6,909 nt of DNA from an uncultured Eubacteriales bacterium (GTDB taxonomy: Bacteria; Bacillota; Clostridia; Lachnospirales; Lachnospiraceae): NCBI GenBank assembly GCA_900557175.1, contig USSL01000092.1:1-6909 (forward strand), read 5' to 3'. The first letter of the stretch is position 1; each line of letters begins with the position of its first letter. The position numbers and the translations under genes are program-made. The notes under the pieces were generated by a model. The model was not told the origin of the DNA and searched no databases. It saw only the letters and a list, made by a program, of their open reading frames with translations. This document shows positions 1 to 6,111 of the stretch, piece by piece.

Positions 1-21
1 TTGATTTTTTTATTTTTCTTT

Positions 22-48
22 GCTGTCCGTATCGCTCTCGCCGACAGC
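22..48 (-). other. Possible 5'-leader hairpin of the gene off the left edge
   Basis: A perfect 6-bp inverted repeat (GCTGTC at 22-27, GACAGC at 43-48) encloses a 15-nt loop. It begins almost exactly where transcription from the promoter at 55-84 would start, so the transcript would open with a stem-loop followed by an A-rich stretch running to the window edge. A 5'-end hairpin of this kind can stabilise an mRNA. Six pairs can arise by chance, and no U-tract follows on either strand, so it is not a terminator. Confidence 0.25.
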
Positions 49-54
49 TCAGTT

Positions 55-84
55 ATAATATCATATAGTCAGCCGATGTGTCAA
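55..84 (-). promoter_or_regulatory. Sigma-A type promoter pointing off the left edge
   Basis: Read on the minus strand, a perfect -35 box TTGACA (79-84) is followed after 18 bp by TATTAT (55-60), one base from the -10 consensus. A/T-rich DNA lies directly upstream, as in promoters with an UP element. It points away from the ABC operon toward the left edge, so it probably drives a gene or RNA whose body is outside the window. Initiation is expected around 47-49. The slightly long spacer and the lack of a visible downstream gene limit confidence. Confidence 0.55.
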
Positions 85-89
85 GTGAA

Positions 90-109
90 TTTTTGAAATT
101 TTTCAAAAA
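90..109. repeat. A/T palindrome upstream of the left-edge promoter
   Basis: A 9-bp perfect inverted repeat, TTTTTGAAA (90-98) and TTTCAAAAA (101-109), is separated by only two bases. It ends 5 bp upstream of the -35 box at 79-84. It may act as an A/T-rich UP element or as an activator/repressor site. With so few G/C pairs and no suitable U-tail it is a poor terminator. The function is inferred only from position. Confidence 0.35.
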
Positions 110-177
110 AATTATACATATTTCGACCATCAACGATAAATGATAAGATTAAGCTGCATTGACAGAGCGCATCCAGT

Positions 178-217
178 GTACGGAAGTAAGCTTCTGTCCC
201 GATGCTTACTTCCATAC
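178..217. other. Inverted repeat downstream of the ABC operon, possible 3'-end hairpin
   Basis: A perfect 10-bp inverted repeat (GGAAGTAAGC at 182-191, GCTTACTTCC at 204-213) encloses a 12-nt loop. Beyond one mismatch it continues with three more pairs (178-180 with 215-217). It begins about 30 nt after the stop codon of the CydC-type gene, where the operon transcript should end, so a terminator or mRNA-stabilising role is plausible. No T-run follows on either strand, so it does not meet the intrinsic-terminator pattern. The 8-bp direct repeat TTGACAGA flanks it at 159-166 and 219-226. Confidence 0.45.
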
Positions 218-242
218 CTTGACAGATTGCAATACATCTATT

Positions 243-1955
243 TTATGATTGTCTTCCATCTTTCATTTTAAATACTGTATCTGCAATTTTCATTGTTGAT
301 TTCCGATGCGATACTAAAACGACTGTCTTTTTTCCGCATGTTTCTTTCAGAGACTTTAAAATAACACCTTCATTTAATGCATCAAGATTGCTCGTCGGCT
401 CGTCAAGAAGTAAAAATGGCGCATCATGCAAAAAAGCACGGGCAATACCGATTCTCTGCCGCTCGCCGCCTGAAAGACCATCACCCAGTTCACCAACCGG
501 TGTATCATAACCTTTTGGCAGCGATGACACAAAGTCATGCAATGATGCCTGTTTTGCCGCCGCAATAATATCTTCCATGGACGCACCCGGACGTCCGACA
601 GCAATATTTTCAGCAACAGAATCATGGAAAAGATGAGTTTCCTGTGTCACATAGCTCTGCATATCCCTCAAATCTGCTGTATTGATTTCCTGAATATTTT
701 TGTCTGAAATAATAATTTTTCCGCTATCTGCGTTCCAAAAACGCATAAAAAGCTTTAAAAGGGTTGACTTTCCGGAGCCGCTTTTGCCGTGAATACCAAT
801 GATTTTTCCGTTAGGAATTTCCACAGAGATATCATCAAGTATTTTTTCATCATCATAGGCAAAGCTGACTCTTTGTGCGCCTGCATCGTAAAATTTTATC
901 GTCTGCATTCCTGTAATTTCTTCAACCTGAGGCTTTTCCTCCAAAAGTGACAAGACACGCTCACCACTTGCCAACGTCTGATTAAGATTATTGGAAAGAC
1001 TTGAAAGTGCTGCCACCGGACCAAAGGAGCTCATCATGGCAACAACCGGAATCAGGACACCGTCAAAACCGACTTTCCCATTTTCATAAAGAAAAAGCAT
1101 CATAAAAAGCATTCCAAAGGAAAACAAAAGAATACATAAATTTGTAACTGAGCGCTGTCCCTGTTCGTGGGCGTTTAGTTTCTTTTGAAGTCTCGCAAGA
1201 CGGCGTGAGCGCGCTTTCATCTCACTGTTTCTTTCTTCACCGCAGTCATATTGTATTGTTTCGTCAAGGCCTCTCAAAGAATCAAGTACAAAACTATTCA
1301 TATCTCCAAATTCATTTCGAAACGCCATGCCCTCCTGTGCACCTTTTTTACCATTGACAAGGGGCAGTATGAGCCCGACTATCATATAGGCCACAAGTGC
1401 CAAAAGTGCCGCCAGTATATGAAATTGTCCGATAAAAACAATCATCACAAGGCTTGTGAGCACCGCAATGGCAATCGGCGAAATTGTATGCGCATAAAAA
1501 ACTTCCAAAAGCTCAATATCGGTTGTCAATATCGAAATAAGATTTCCCTTATCTCTGCCTTCAAGCTTTGCCGGTGCCAGACGCCGCAGCACCGAAAATA
1601 CTTTATGACGGATGAGTGCAAGCAACTTAAAGGCAATATAGTGATTACATGCCTGTTCACCGTAATGAAGAATCCCCCTCAGCACTGCAATCACTATCAT
1701 CACTGTCAAAATTGCCGCTGCCGGTGTTCCCGCAAATATTTTTGTCACTGCGATGCCATTGCCGGCGCCGGCCGCAATAAGCCCGTCTGTCAGCGCCCCT
1801 GCTGCCAGTATTGTAAGAAATATGGCGCATAAATAGCCGGCAACGCCAAGAATCACGGCAAATGCCATCACATGCATCAGCGGCTTTACAAGGCCGATCA
1901 GGCTTCCCATAATTTTAATGCCGCTTCGTCTCTTTTTTATTTCTTTCCTGTTCAT
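243..1955 (-). CDS. ABC exporter half, fused permease-ATPase, CydC type
   Basis: Full-length 570-residue half-transporter with an N-terminal membrane domain (helices roughly within 27-60, 80-96, 160-200 and 270-315) and a C-terminal ATPase domain from about 350. Visible ATPase motifs are A-loop Tyr367, Walker A GKSGSGKST (390-398), Q-loop Gln438, signature LSGGERQ (494-500), Walker B with catalytic Glu (LLLDEPTS, 515-522) and switch His550. The stretch LRRLAPAKLEGRDKGNLIS (123-141), followed by TTDIELLE, is typical of CydC-class permease domains. The ATG is supported by AGGAGGTG at 1961-1968 and overlaps the stop of the preceding CydD-type gene as ATGA, indicating translational coupling and a heterodimeric exporter in the cytoplasmic membrane. 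CydDC of E. coli is known for thiol and haem-linked functions in cytochrome bd assembly, but no cydAB genes are visible here, so the substrate is not established. It is the last gene of the operon. Confidence 0.93.
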   Translation of the reverse strand: MNRKEIKKRRSGIKIMGSLIGLVKPLMHVMAFAVILGVAGYLCAIFLTILAAGALTDGLIAAGAGNGIAVTKIFAGTPAAAILTVMIVIAVLRGILHYGEQACNHYIAFKLLALIRHKVFSVLRRLAPAKLEGRDKGNLISILTTDIELLEVFYAHTISPIAIAVLTSLVMIVFIGQFHILAALLALVAYMIVGLILPLVNGKKGAQEGMAFRNEFGDMNSFVLDSLRGLDETIQYDCGEERNSEMKARSRRLARLQKKLNAHEQGQRSVTNLCILLFSFGMLFMMLFLYENGKVGFDGVLIPVVAMMSSFGPVAALSSLSNNLNQTLASGERVLSLLEEKPQVEEITGMQTIKFYDAGAQRVSFAYDDEKILDDISVEIPNGKIIGIHGKSGSGKSTLLKLFMRFWNADSGKIIISDKNIQEINTADLRDMQSYVTQETHLFHDSVAENIAVGRPGASMEDIIAAAKQASLHDFVSSLPKGYDTPVGELGDGLSGGERQRIGIARAFLHDAPFLLLDEPTSNLDALNEGVILKSLKETCGKKTVVLVSHRKSTMKIADTVFKMKDGRQS

Positions 1956-3688
1956 GCCTGCACCTCCTGACCATAGTTTTCAAGCGATTGCTGTGTGTAA
2001 AACAGCTTTGCATAAAGACCGTCTTGTGAAAGCAGCGCTTTGTGGCACCCTTCTTCTGCGATATAGCCTTCATTCAGAACATAAATTTTATCCGCATCGA
2101 CCACATTGGCTAAGCGGTGCGATACTAAAAGCACCGTTTTTGTCTCTGCCAGCTTTTTTATAACCTTCATAATAATTTCTTCACTTTCTGCATCAATGTT
2201 TGACGTTGCCTCATCAAATATGTAAACCGGACTGTCATGCAAAAGCGCCCTTGCAATCGCCAGCCGCTGACGCTGTCCGCCGGAAAGGTTTGACGCTTTT
2301 TCCGAAAGCTTTGTCAAAAGCCCGTCCTGAGCTTCCAAAAACGCCAAAAGATTGACAGCTTTTAAGGCAGAAATCATTGCTTCAGGCGAAGCCGCTTTAT
2401 CACCCATTTTTAAATTTTCTTCAACCGTGCCTTTAAACAAATAGCTTTCATGATTAACCATCGTTATTTTTTTCATTAATTCTTTTTCCGAAAGGTCTGC
2501 AAGCAATTTCGTGCCAATCATGATTTTCCCGTCAAAACACCGCTTTCTGCCCATCAAAAGACGCGCAATCGTACTTTTTCCGCAGCCGGATTCGCCGACA
2601 ACACAGACAAAGCTGCCCGGTGCAATCGTCATTGATACATTTTTTAAAATCTGCCGACTGCCATCATAAGAAAAACTAACATTTTTTAAAATAATTTCAG
2701 TATTCTCATCATCAAGCACCTGCGTTCCCTTCTCATTTTCCGGCAAATCAAGAATTTTAAATATTTTATCACTGGCTGCCATGCCGTTCATCGCAATATG
2801 AAAAAACGAGCCAAGAAGCCTCAGCGGTATAAAAAAGTCCGCCGCGAGAAGTATGATTGTGAATGTACCTGCAAAACCGACAGCGCCCGAAAGATATTCC
2901 CTGACAATAACTGCCATGCCGACAGCCGCCCCGCCGTAGGCAACCAGATCCATGACACTGATTGAGTTTAACTGCATCGTCAGTACTTTCATTGTGATTT
3001 TTCTGAAATGTTCCGCTTCCTTATCCATCGCTTCGGCCTTTTTTTCATCGGCCTTATAGATTTTCAGCGTTGTCAGCCCCTGCAGATTTTCAAGAAAGCT
3101 ATCGCCAAGCTCCGTATAAATACCCCAATATTTACTCAAAAGCTTTTTTGCAAATTTCTGAACAGCCACAATCGAAAGCGGAATCAGCGGCACGCACACA
3201 AGCAGCACAAGACCCGCCTTCAGACTGATCCATGACAGACAGGCAAACAGTGTCAGCGGCGCCAGCAGACTATAAAAAAGCTGCGGAAGATATTTTCCGA
3301 AATAAATCTCCAGCTGTTCGGCGCCCTCTGTCGCCACCTGAACAACCTCCGATGTCGAAATCTGATTTCTGTAGCCCGCACCGAGACACAGCATTTTTTT
3401 ATAAATCTGTTCTCTTAAAACTTCTTTCACCTTCTCTCCGGCAAAAAAAGATGTCGCCGCCGCCCTTCTGTCACAGACAAAACGGACAATGACCGCACAA
3501 CAGATAACCGCCGCAGTCATCATTATTTTTTTTGAATCTGCACCGCCGAAAAATACAGACTGCAAAAGCATTCCGATACTTGTAATGGCTGCGATATTAA
3601 AAATAAGGGCAAGCCACTGCCAAAATATATTTTGTAATATGTATTTTTTAGAATCCGGCACAAGTTTAATTAATCGTGTCTTTATCAC
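1952..3688 (-). CDS. ABC exporter half, fused permease-ATPase, CydD type
   Basis: A 578-residue partner subunit with a membrane domain (about 1-310) followed by an ATPase domain. The segment FLENLQGLTTLKIYKADEKK (198-217) is the conserved cytoplasmic region typical of CydD-class exporters. ATPase motifs are A-loop Tyr341, Walker A GESGCGKST (365-373), signature LSGGQRQ (468-474), Walker B IFDEATS (490-496) with catalytic Glu492, and switch His524. The Q-loop reads MVNHESYLF, with His413 where Gln is usual; this may be a subfamily trait. Translation starts at a GTG (3686-3688), supported by AGAGAGG at 3699-3705, 10 nt upstream. No better in-frame ATG is seen, and the N-terminus (positively charged, then a membrane helix) fits the family. 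It follows the DUF454 gene by 24 nt and overlaps the CydC-type gene by 4 nt. It probably exports a small molecule; the substrate cannot be read from the sequence. Confidence 0.92.
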   Translation of the reverse strand: MIKTRLIKLVPDSKKYILQNIFWQWLALIFNIAAITSIGMLLQSVFFGGADSKKIMMTAAVICCAVIVRFVCDRRAAATSFFAGEKVKEVLREQIYKKMLCLGAGYRNQISTSEVVQVATEGAEQLEIYFGKYLPQLFYSLLAPLTLFACLSWISLKAGLVLLVCVPLIPLSIVAVQKFAKKLLSKYWGIYTELGDSFLENLQGLTTLKIYKADEKKAEAMDKEAEHFRKITMKVLTMQLNSISVMDLVAYGGAAVGMAVIVREYLSGAVGFAGTFTIILLAADFFIPLRLLGSFFHIAMNGMAASDKIFKILDLPENEKGTQVLDDENTEIILKNVSFSYDGSRQILKNVSMTIAPGSFVCVVGESGCGKSTIARLLMGRKRCFDGKIMIGTKLLADLSEKELMKKITMVNHESYLFKGTVEENLKMGDKAASPEAMISALKAVNLLAFLEAQDGLLTKLSEKASNLSGGQRQRLAIARALLHDSPVYIFDEATSNIDAESEEIIMKVIKKLAETKTVLLVSHRLANVVDADKIYVLNEGYIAEEGCHKALLSQDGLYAKLFYTQQSLENYGQEVQA

Positions 3689-3712
3689 TCTTTTTAATCC
3701 TCTCTTTTCGTT

Positions 3713-4108
3713 TTATTCAGCCGCCGCACACGGCTGTTTTGTTTTTATAAAAACTGCAATATATATTAAATGAAACAGCCATACAGCCGCCAGAATCATA
3801 CGCCCGACCGGCACCTTATGCATCATTATAAAGCCAGCGCCCATCAGTAATGTGACTGTTAAAATCACGGTCATTTTAGACTTTAAGGTCATGCCCTGTC
3901 CGCTGGCAATGCCCGCCAGATGTTTTTTATAAAGTTTTGTTGCTAAAAACCACCGGTTCATCTTTTCTGAACTTCTTGCAAAAGCGTACATGGCAAGAAG
4001 TAAGAACGGCGTTGTCGGCAATATCGGCAGCAACACACCGACGGCGCCGAGTCCGGCTGAAATAAGCCCTGTGACTGTCCAAAATATTCTTACAATTTTT
4101 TTATTCAT
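3713..4108 (-). CDS. DUF454 (YbaN-family) inner-membrane protein
   Basis: Small 131-residue membrane protein. The core GLGAVGVLLPILPTTPFLLL (19-38) followed by AMYAFARSSEKMNRWF (39-54) matches the DUF454/YbaN hallmark (GxxGxxLPxLPTTPFLLLA ... FARSS). Hydrophobic segments lie at about 8-45 (probably two helices broken at the Pro-Thr-Thr-Pro motif), 79-96 and 103-122. The biochemical role of the family is unknown. The start at 4108 is chosen because AAAGGAGG lies 5 nt before it; an in-frame ATG at 4138 would add ten residues, but it has no such site and falls inside an operator-like repeat. As first gene of the operon it is likely co-expressed with the CydD/CydC-type exporter, suggesting an accessory membrane role for the same process; that link is inference from gene order. 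Confidence 0.88.
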   Translation of the reverse strand: MNKKIVRIFWTVTGLISAGLGAVGVLLPILPTTPFLLLAMYAFARSSEKMNRWFLATKLYKKHLAGIASGQGMTLKSKMTVILTVTLLMGAGFIMMHKVPVGRMILAAVWLFHLIYIAVFIKTKQPCAAAE

Positions 4109-4113
4109 AAATG

Positions 4114-4121
4114 CCTCCTTT
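4114..4121 (-). promoter_or_regulatory. Ribosome binding site that fixes the DUF454 start
   Basis: AAAGGAGG on the minus strand, 5 nt upstream of the ATG at 4106-4108, is a near-perfect Shine-Dalgarno sequence. It selects this ATG over the upstream in-frame ATG at 4136-4138. Confidence 0.85.
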
Positions 4122-4129
4122 GATGATTT

Positions 4130-4146
4130 GATTAGCATTAACTAAC
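4130..4146. promoter_or_regulatory. Operator-like dyad, promoter-distal copy
   Basis: The plus strand reads GATTAG-CATTAA-CTAAC, with inverted arms TTAG/CTAA around a 6-bp centre. An equivalent copy with the same arms and 6-bp spacing lies at 4154-4170. Relative to the predicted transcription start (about 4174) it spans roughly +29 to +45, inside the untranslated leader of the DUF454 gene. Paired dyads here fit a dimeric repressor. TTAG/CTAA half-sites occur in operators of both MarR-type and DtxR-type regulators, so the family cannot be decided. Confidence 0.5.
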
Positions 4147-4153
4147 CTGCAGC

Positions 4154-4170
4154 GATTAGTCATTCCTAAC
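4154..4170. promoter_or_regulatory. Operator-like dyad, promoter-proximal copy
   Basis: GATTAG-TCATTC-CTAAC on the plus strand, identical in both outer arms (11 of 11 bases) to the copy at 4130-4146 and starting 24 bp from it, a little over two helical turns. It lies 10 bp downstream of the -10 box, at about +4 to +20, where a bound repressor would block initiation or clearance. The spacing and shared arms argue for one regulator occupying both sites. Confidence 0.55.
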
Positions 4171-4180
4171 TCGCTTTAAA

Positions 4181-4209
4181 AATATACCATATGAAAAAAA
4201 AGCCGTCAA
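4181..4209 (-). promoter_or_regulatory. Promoter of the DUF454-ABC exporter operon
   Basis: The minus strand shows TTGACG (4204-4209), one base from the -35 consensus, then exactly 17 bp, then TATATT (4181-4186), one base from the -10 consensus. Initiation is expected near 4174, giving a leader of about 65 nt before the DUF454 ATG. The -35 box is embedded in the 3' arm of the upstream terminator, and the T-tract is part of the spacer. Two operator-like dyads follow directly. Confidence 0.75.
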
Positions 4210-4235
4210 CCATTTTTTATAAAATGATTGACGAC
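4194..4235 (-). terminator. Intrinsic terminator of the queA-IbrA/IbrB-like unit
   Basis: On the minus strand a 34-nt hairpin (4202-4235) has a continuous 15-bp stem (two G-U pairs) and an ATAA loop, followed directly by eight T residues (4194-4201). It starts 9 nt after the stop codon of the ParB-like gene. This is a textbook rho-independent terminator and separates the right-hand transcription unit from the exporter operon. Confidence 0.9.
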
Positions 4236-4244
4236 TCTGCATTT

Positions 4245-4775
4245 TTAAATATCTTCTTCATCATCCACCGGCTGCCATGCCCGGCCGAAATCAACATCCT
4301 TAAACAGCGCTGTCAGACCTGTAATCTGCTTAAGTCTCAATATTTCATCCTTATCCATACCGAGATGCTTTGCAATCCACGCATCGGAGCGGCCAAGTTC
4401 ATGTAAATCCCTGACAATATTGCTCATTAAATCAACATCGTGGCTGCCTCGCGCCCTGTTGTGGCGGATCGTGCTCGCCATACGCTGATCCAGCGGCTTA
4501 TTAATGACAGAAACTGGCATAAGACCGCCTTCGCGTTCGTAAATATCAGCATAATCCAGCATGATCCGGTAACGGTGAAAACCATCCACGATAATATACT
4601 CATCATTTTCCTTATCGTAGTAGCAGACAATCGGCATTGTGTAGCCGTCCGCCTTAATACTGTCATATAAAAGCCGCATCTCCGGCGGCGCTACTTTATT
4701 CGGGTTATAATTATTCGGCTTTATTTTCTCCACCGGCACTGCAATGATATTATAAACAGGACTTTTACTCGCCAT
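4245..4775 (-). CDS. ParB/Srx-fold protein, IbrB-like
   Basis: A 176-residue protein with a ParB N-terminal type domain: VEKIKPNNYNPNK (15-27) matches the usual entry strand and Asn-Pro turn, and VDGFHRYR (63-70) matches the GxHR box that binds nucleotide in ParB proteins. HNRARGSHD (105-113) is the second conserved block, characteristic of IbrB-type proteins. A likely helix-turn-helix follows (about 130-154: SDAWIAKHLGMDKDEILRLK), then a short acidic tail (DDEEDI). The ATG has TGGAGGA 8 nt upstream and overlaps the IbrA-like gene by 11 bases, so the two are probably translated together. IbrB is described in E. coli as a co-activator of eib genes with IbrA. It is too short and in the wrong context for a chromosome-partitioning ParB. 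DNA binding and nucleotide (CTP or ATP) use are plausible by fold only. Confidence 0.85.
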   Translation of the reverse strand: MASKSPVYNIIAVPVEKIKPNNYNPNKVAPPEMRLLYDSIKADGYTMPIVCYYDKENDEYIIVDGFHRYRIMLDYADIYEREGGLMPVSVINKPLDQRMASTIRHNRARGSHDVDLMSNIVRDLHELGRSDAWIAKHLGMDKDEILRLKQITGLTALFKDVDFGRAWQPVDDEEDI

Positions 4776-6096
4776 AATCCATATCCTCCACTGCTTTATA
4801 TCTGTCTCTGATTGTATCTACGCGCCGCTGCTGCTCCCTTGTCATTCCAAAGCCCATAAACCGGCATGTATGATCATTTTTCAAAATACAATAGCACATG
4901 CGCTTCCAGCTCGGAATATCTTTTGTTGACTTAATATCATCGGTATCATCGGGGATTTTTCCGATAAAAACAACGCGCGACTTTTTCTTAAGCGTATAAT
5001 TGGACACACCGTTGCGCTTAATTTTATAGCCGTGCTCCTCAAGCTCACGGATGGCCTCCTCATCAAGTCCGCCGCCCGTCGTATGCCAGAACTGAATTGA
5101 TGTATTAAACTTTTTGGCATAATTATTGCGAAGCCTTGCCGGCAGCGTATCCAGCAAAAACATCGTATAAGACTTCCATGTATGACCTTCGGGCAATGTA
5201 ATATTTCTATACCCCATCGCCTTTGTCCGCCCGTAAATACTTGCAAAGTTGGCGCCCCTGACACGTCCCACAAGCTTTACCCATATTTCCGGATCAATCA
5301 CGCGGTATAAGTTCAGGGAATCCTTTGAATAATCATTAAACGGCGAAGCGACACGCATCTGCGACACTTTAAGCCCGGCCTTATAATATAAATCATACAG
5401 ACGATTATAGTCATAATCAAAAAGATAATTGGCATGCCACACATCATTTAATGACCAGTCATACAATGGCGACGCACACCATACATCTTTAAAATGCTTA
5501 CTTATCCAGCACTCACCCTTATAGCCGTACTTTTTATTGAGAAAACCGCTGTAACGCTGCAGCGACTCGTCCGCCCGCATACCAAGCAGACAGACTGTTT
5601 TTTTATTGCCGTGGGAGAGTCTGTACCATCGTCCGAACTGCTTTGCCAAATCCTCCTGATGCATTTTATAACGATAAGTTGTCATCGGGTTATTTTCAAG
5701 ATTAATCACATAGTCATGTTTTGGCATCGGACGCACCCAGCATTCCTCTTTTTTATCATCCCACGGATACCAGTACATTTCGTAGCTGCTTAAAGCTGTT
5801 CTTGTCGCCATCGGCAGACATACCCAGTAAGGCTCGACCTCATCTTTCACCCGCTCAAAAGTCCGCTCTACATATTCCGTTGTCACTGTATACTGCGCTT
5901 CAAAGTCCTGATGAAATACACCGATTTTTCTGTCCGGATAATATTTTTTCCTGAAATCCAATAAAATGTTGAGTAAAAGCCCGCTGTCTTTACCGCCTGA
6001 AAACGAAACATAAATATTTTCAAATTCTTCAAAAATAAACTGCAATCTTTCCAAGAGCGCATCGTAAACGCTCTTTTCCATATATTCACGTATCAT
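4765..6096 (-). CDS. PP-loop ATP-pyrophosphatase, PAPS-reductase family, IbrA-like
   Basis: A 443-residue protein. The PP-loop SGGKDS (33-38) starts a PAPS-reductase/N-type ATP pyrophosphatase domain. GMRADESLQR (172-181) and PLYDWSLNDVW (210-220) match further conserved blocks of that family. The C-terminal part (about 300-443), ending in IPSWKRMCYCILKNDHTC (394-411), resembles the DUF3440-type extension of IbrA proteins. The Glu-Cys-Gly-Leu-His motif near the end of true PAPS reductases is absent, so assimilatory sulfate reduction is unlikely; an adenylation or sulfur/nucleotide chemistry acting with the ParB-like partner is more plausible but unproven. The ATG lies 15 nt after the queA stop with only a weak AAGAG ribosome site, suggesting reinitiation from queA. 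An internal ATG at 6079-6081 has no better site. No integrase or phage gene is visible. Confidence 0.87.
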   Translation of the reverse strand: MIREYMEKSVYDALLERLQFIFEEFENIYVSFSGGKDSGLLLNILLDFRKKYYPDRKIGVFHQDFEAQYTVTTEYVERTFERVKDEVEPYWVCLPMATRTALSSYEMYWYPWDDKKEECWVRPMPKHDYVINLENNPMTTYRYKMHQEDLAKQFGRWYRLSHGNKKTVCLLGMRADESLQRYSGFLNKKYGYKGECWISKHFKDVWCASPLYDWSLNDVWHANYLFDYDYNRLYDLYYKAGLKVSQMRVASPFNDYSKDSLNLYRVIDPEIWVKLVGRVRGANFASIYGRTKAMGYRNITLPEGHTWKSYTMFLLDTLPARLRNNYAKKFNTSIQFWHTTGGGLDEEAIRELEEHGYKIKRNGVSNYTLKKKSRVVFIGKIPDDTDDIKSTKDIPSWKRMCYCILKNDHTCRFMGFGMTREQQRRVDTIRDRYKAVEDMDYGE

Positions 6097-6111
6097 AAGA
6101 CTATCACTCTT

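Noticed and set aside
54..59. TATAAT on the plus strand as a -10 box
   Set aside because: No acceptable -35 box lies upstream and no plus-strand gene follows; the overlapping minus-strand promoter is better supported.
159..250. Plus-strand promoters built on the two TTGACA boxes at 159-164 and 219-224
   Set aside because: Neither has a good -10 hexamer at 16-18 bp, and no plus-strand gene follows.
1251..1832. 193-codon open frame on the plus strand opposite the CydC-type gene
   Set aside because: Its translation is rich in Cys, His and Lys with no recognisable domain, and it lies wholly antisense to a strongly supported ABC gene; it is a shadow frame.
4109..4138. Longer DUF454 start at the ATG at 4136-4138
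   Set aside because: It has no Shine-Dalgarno site and lies in the distal operator-like dyad, whereas the ATG at 4106-4108 has AAAGGAGG at ideal spacing.
4245..6096. Prophage or integrative element carrying the IbrA/IbrB-like pair
   Set aside because: No integrase, transposase, attachment repeats or phage genes are visible, and the pair is tightly joined to queA; horizontal origin remains possible but cannot be supported here.
4765..6096. Assimilatory PAPS/APS reductase (CysH)
   Set aside because: The protein is far longer than CysH, carries a DUF3440-like C-terminal region, and lacks the ECGLH-type cysteine motif.
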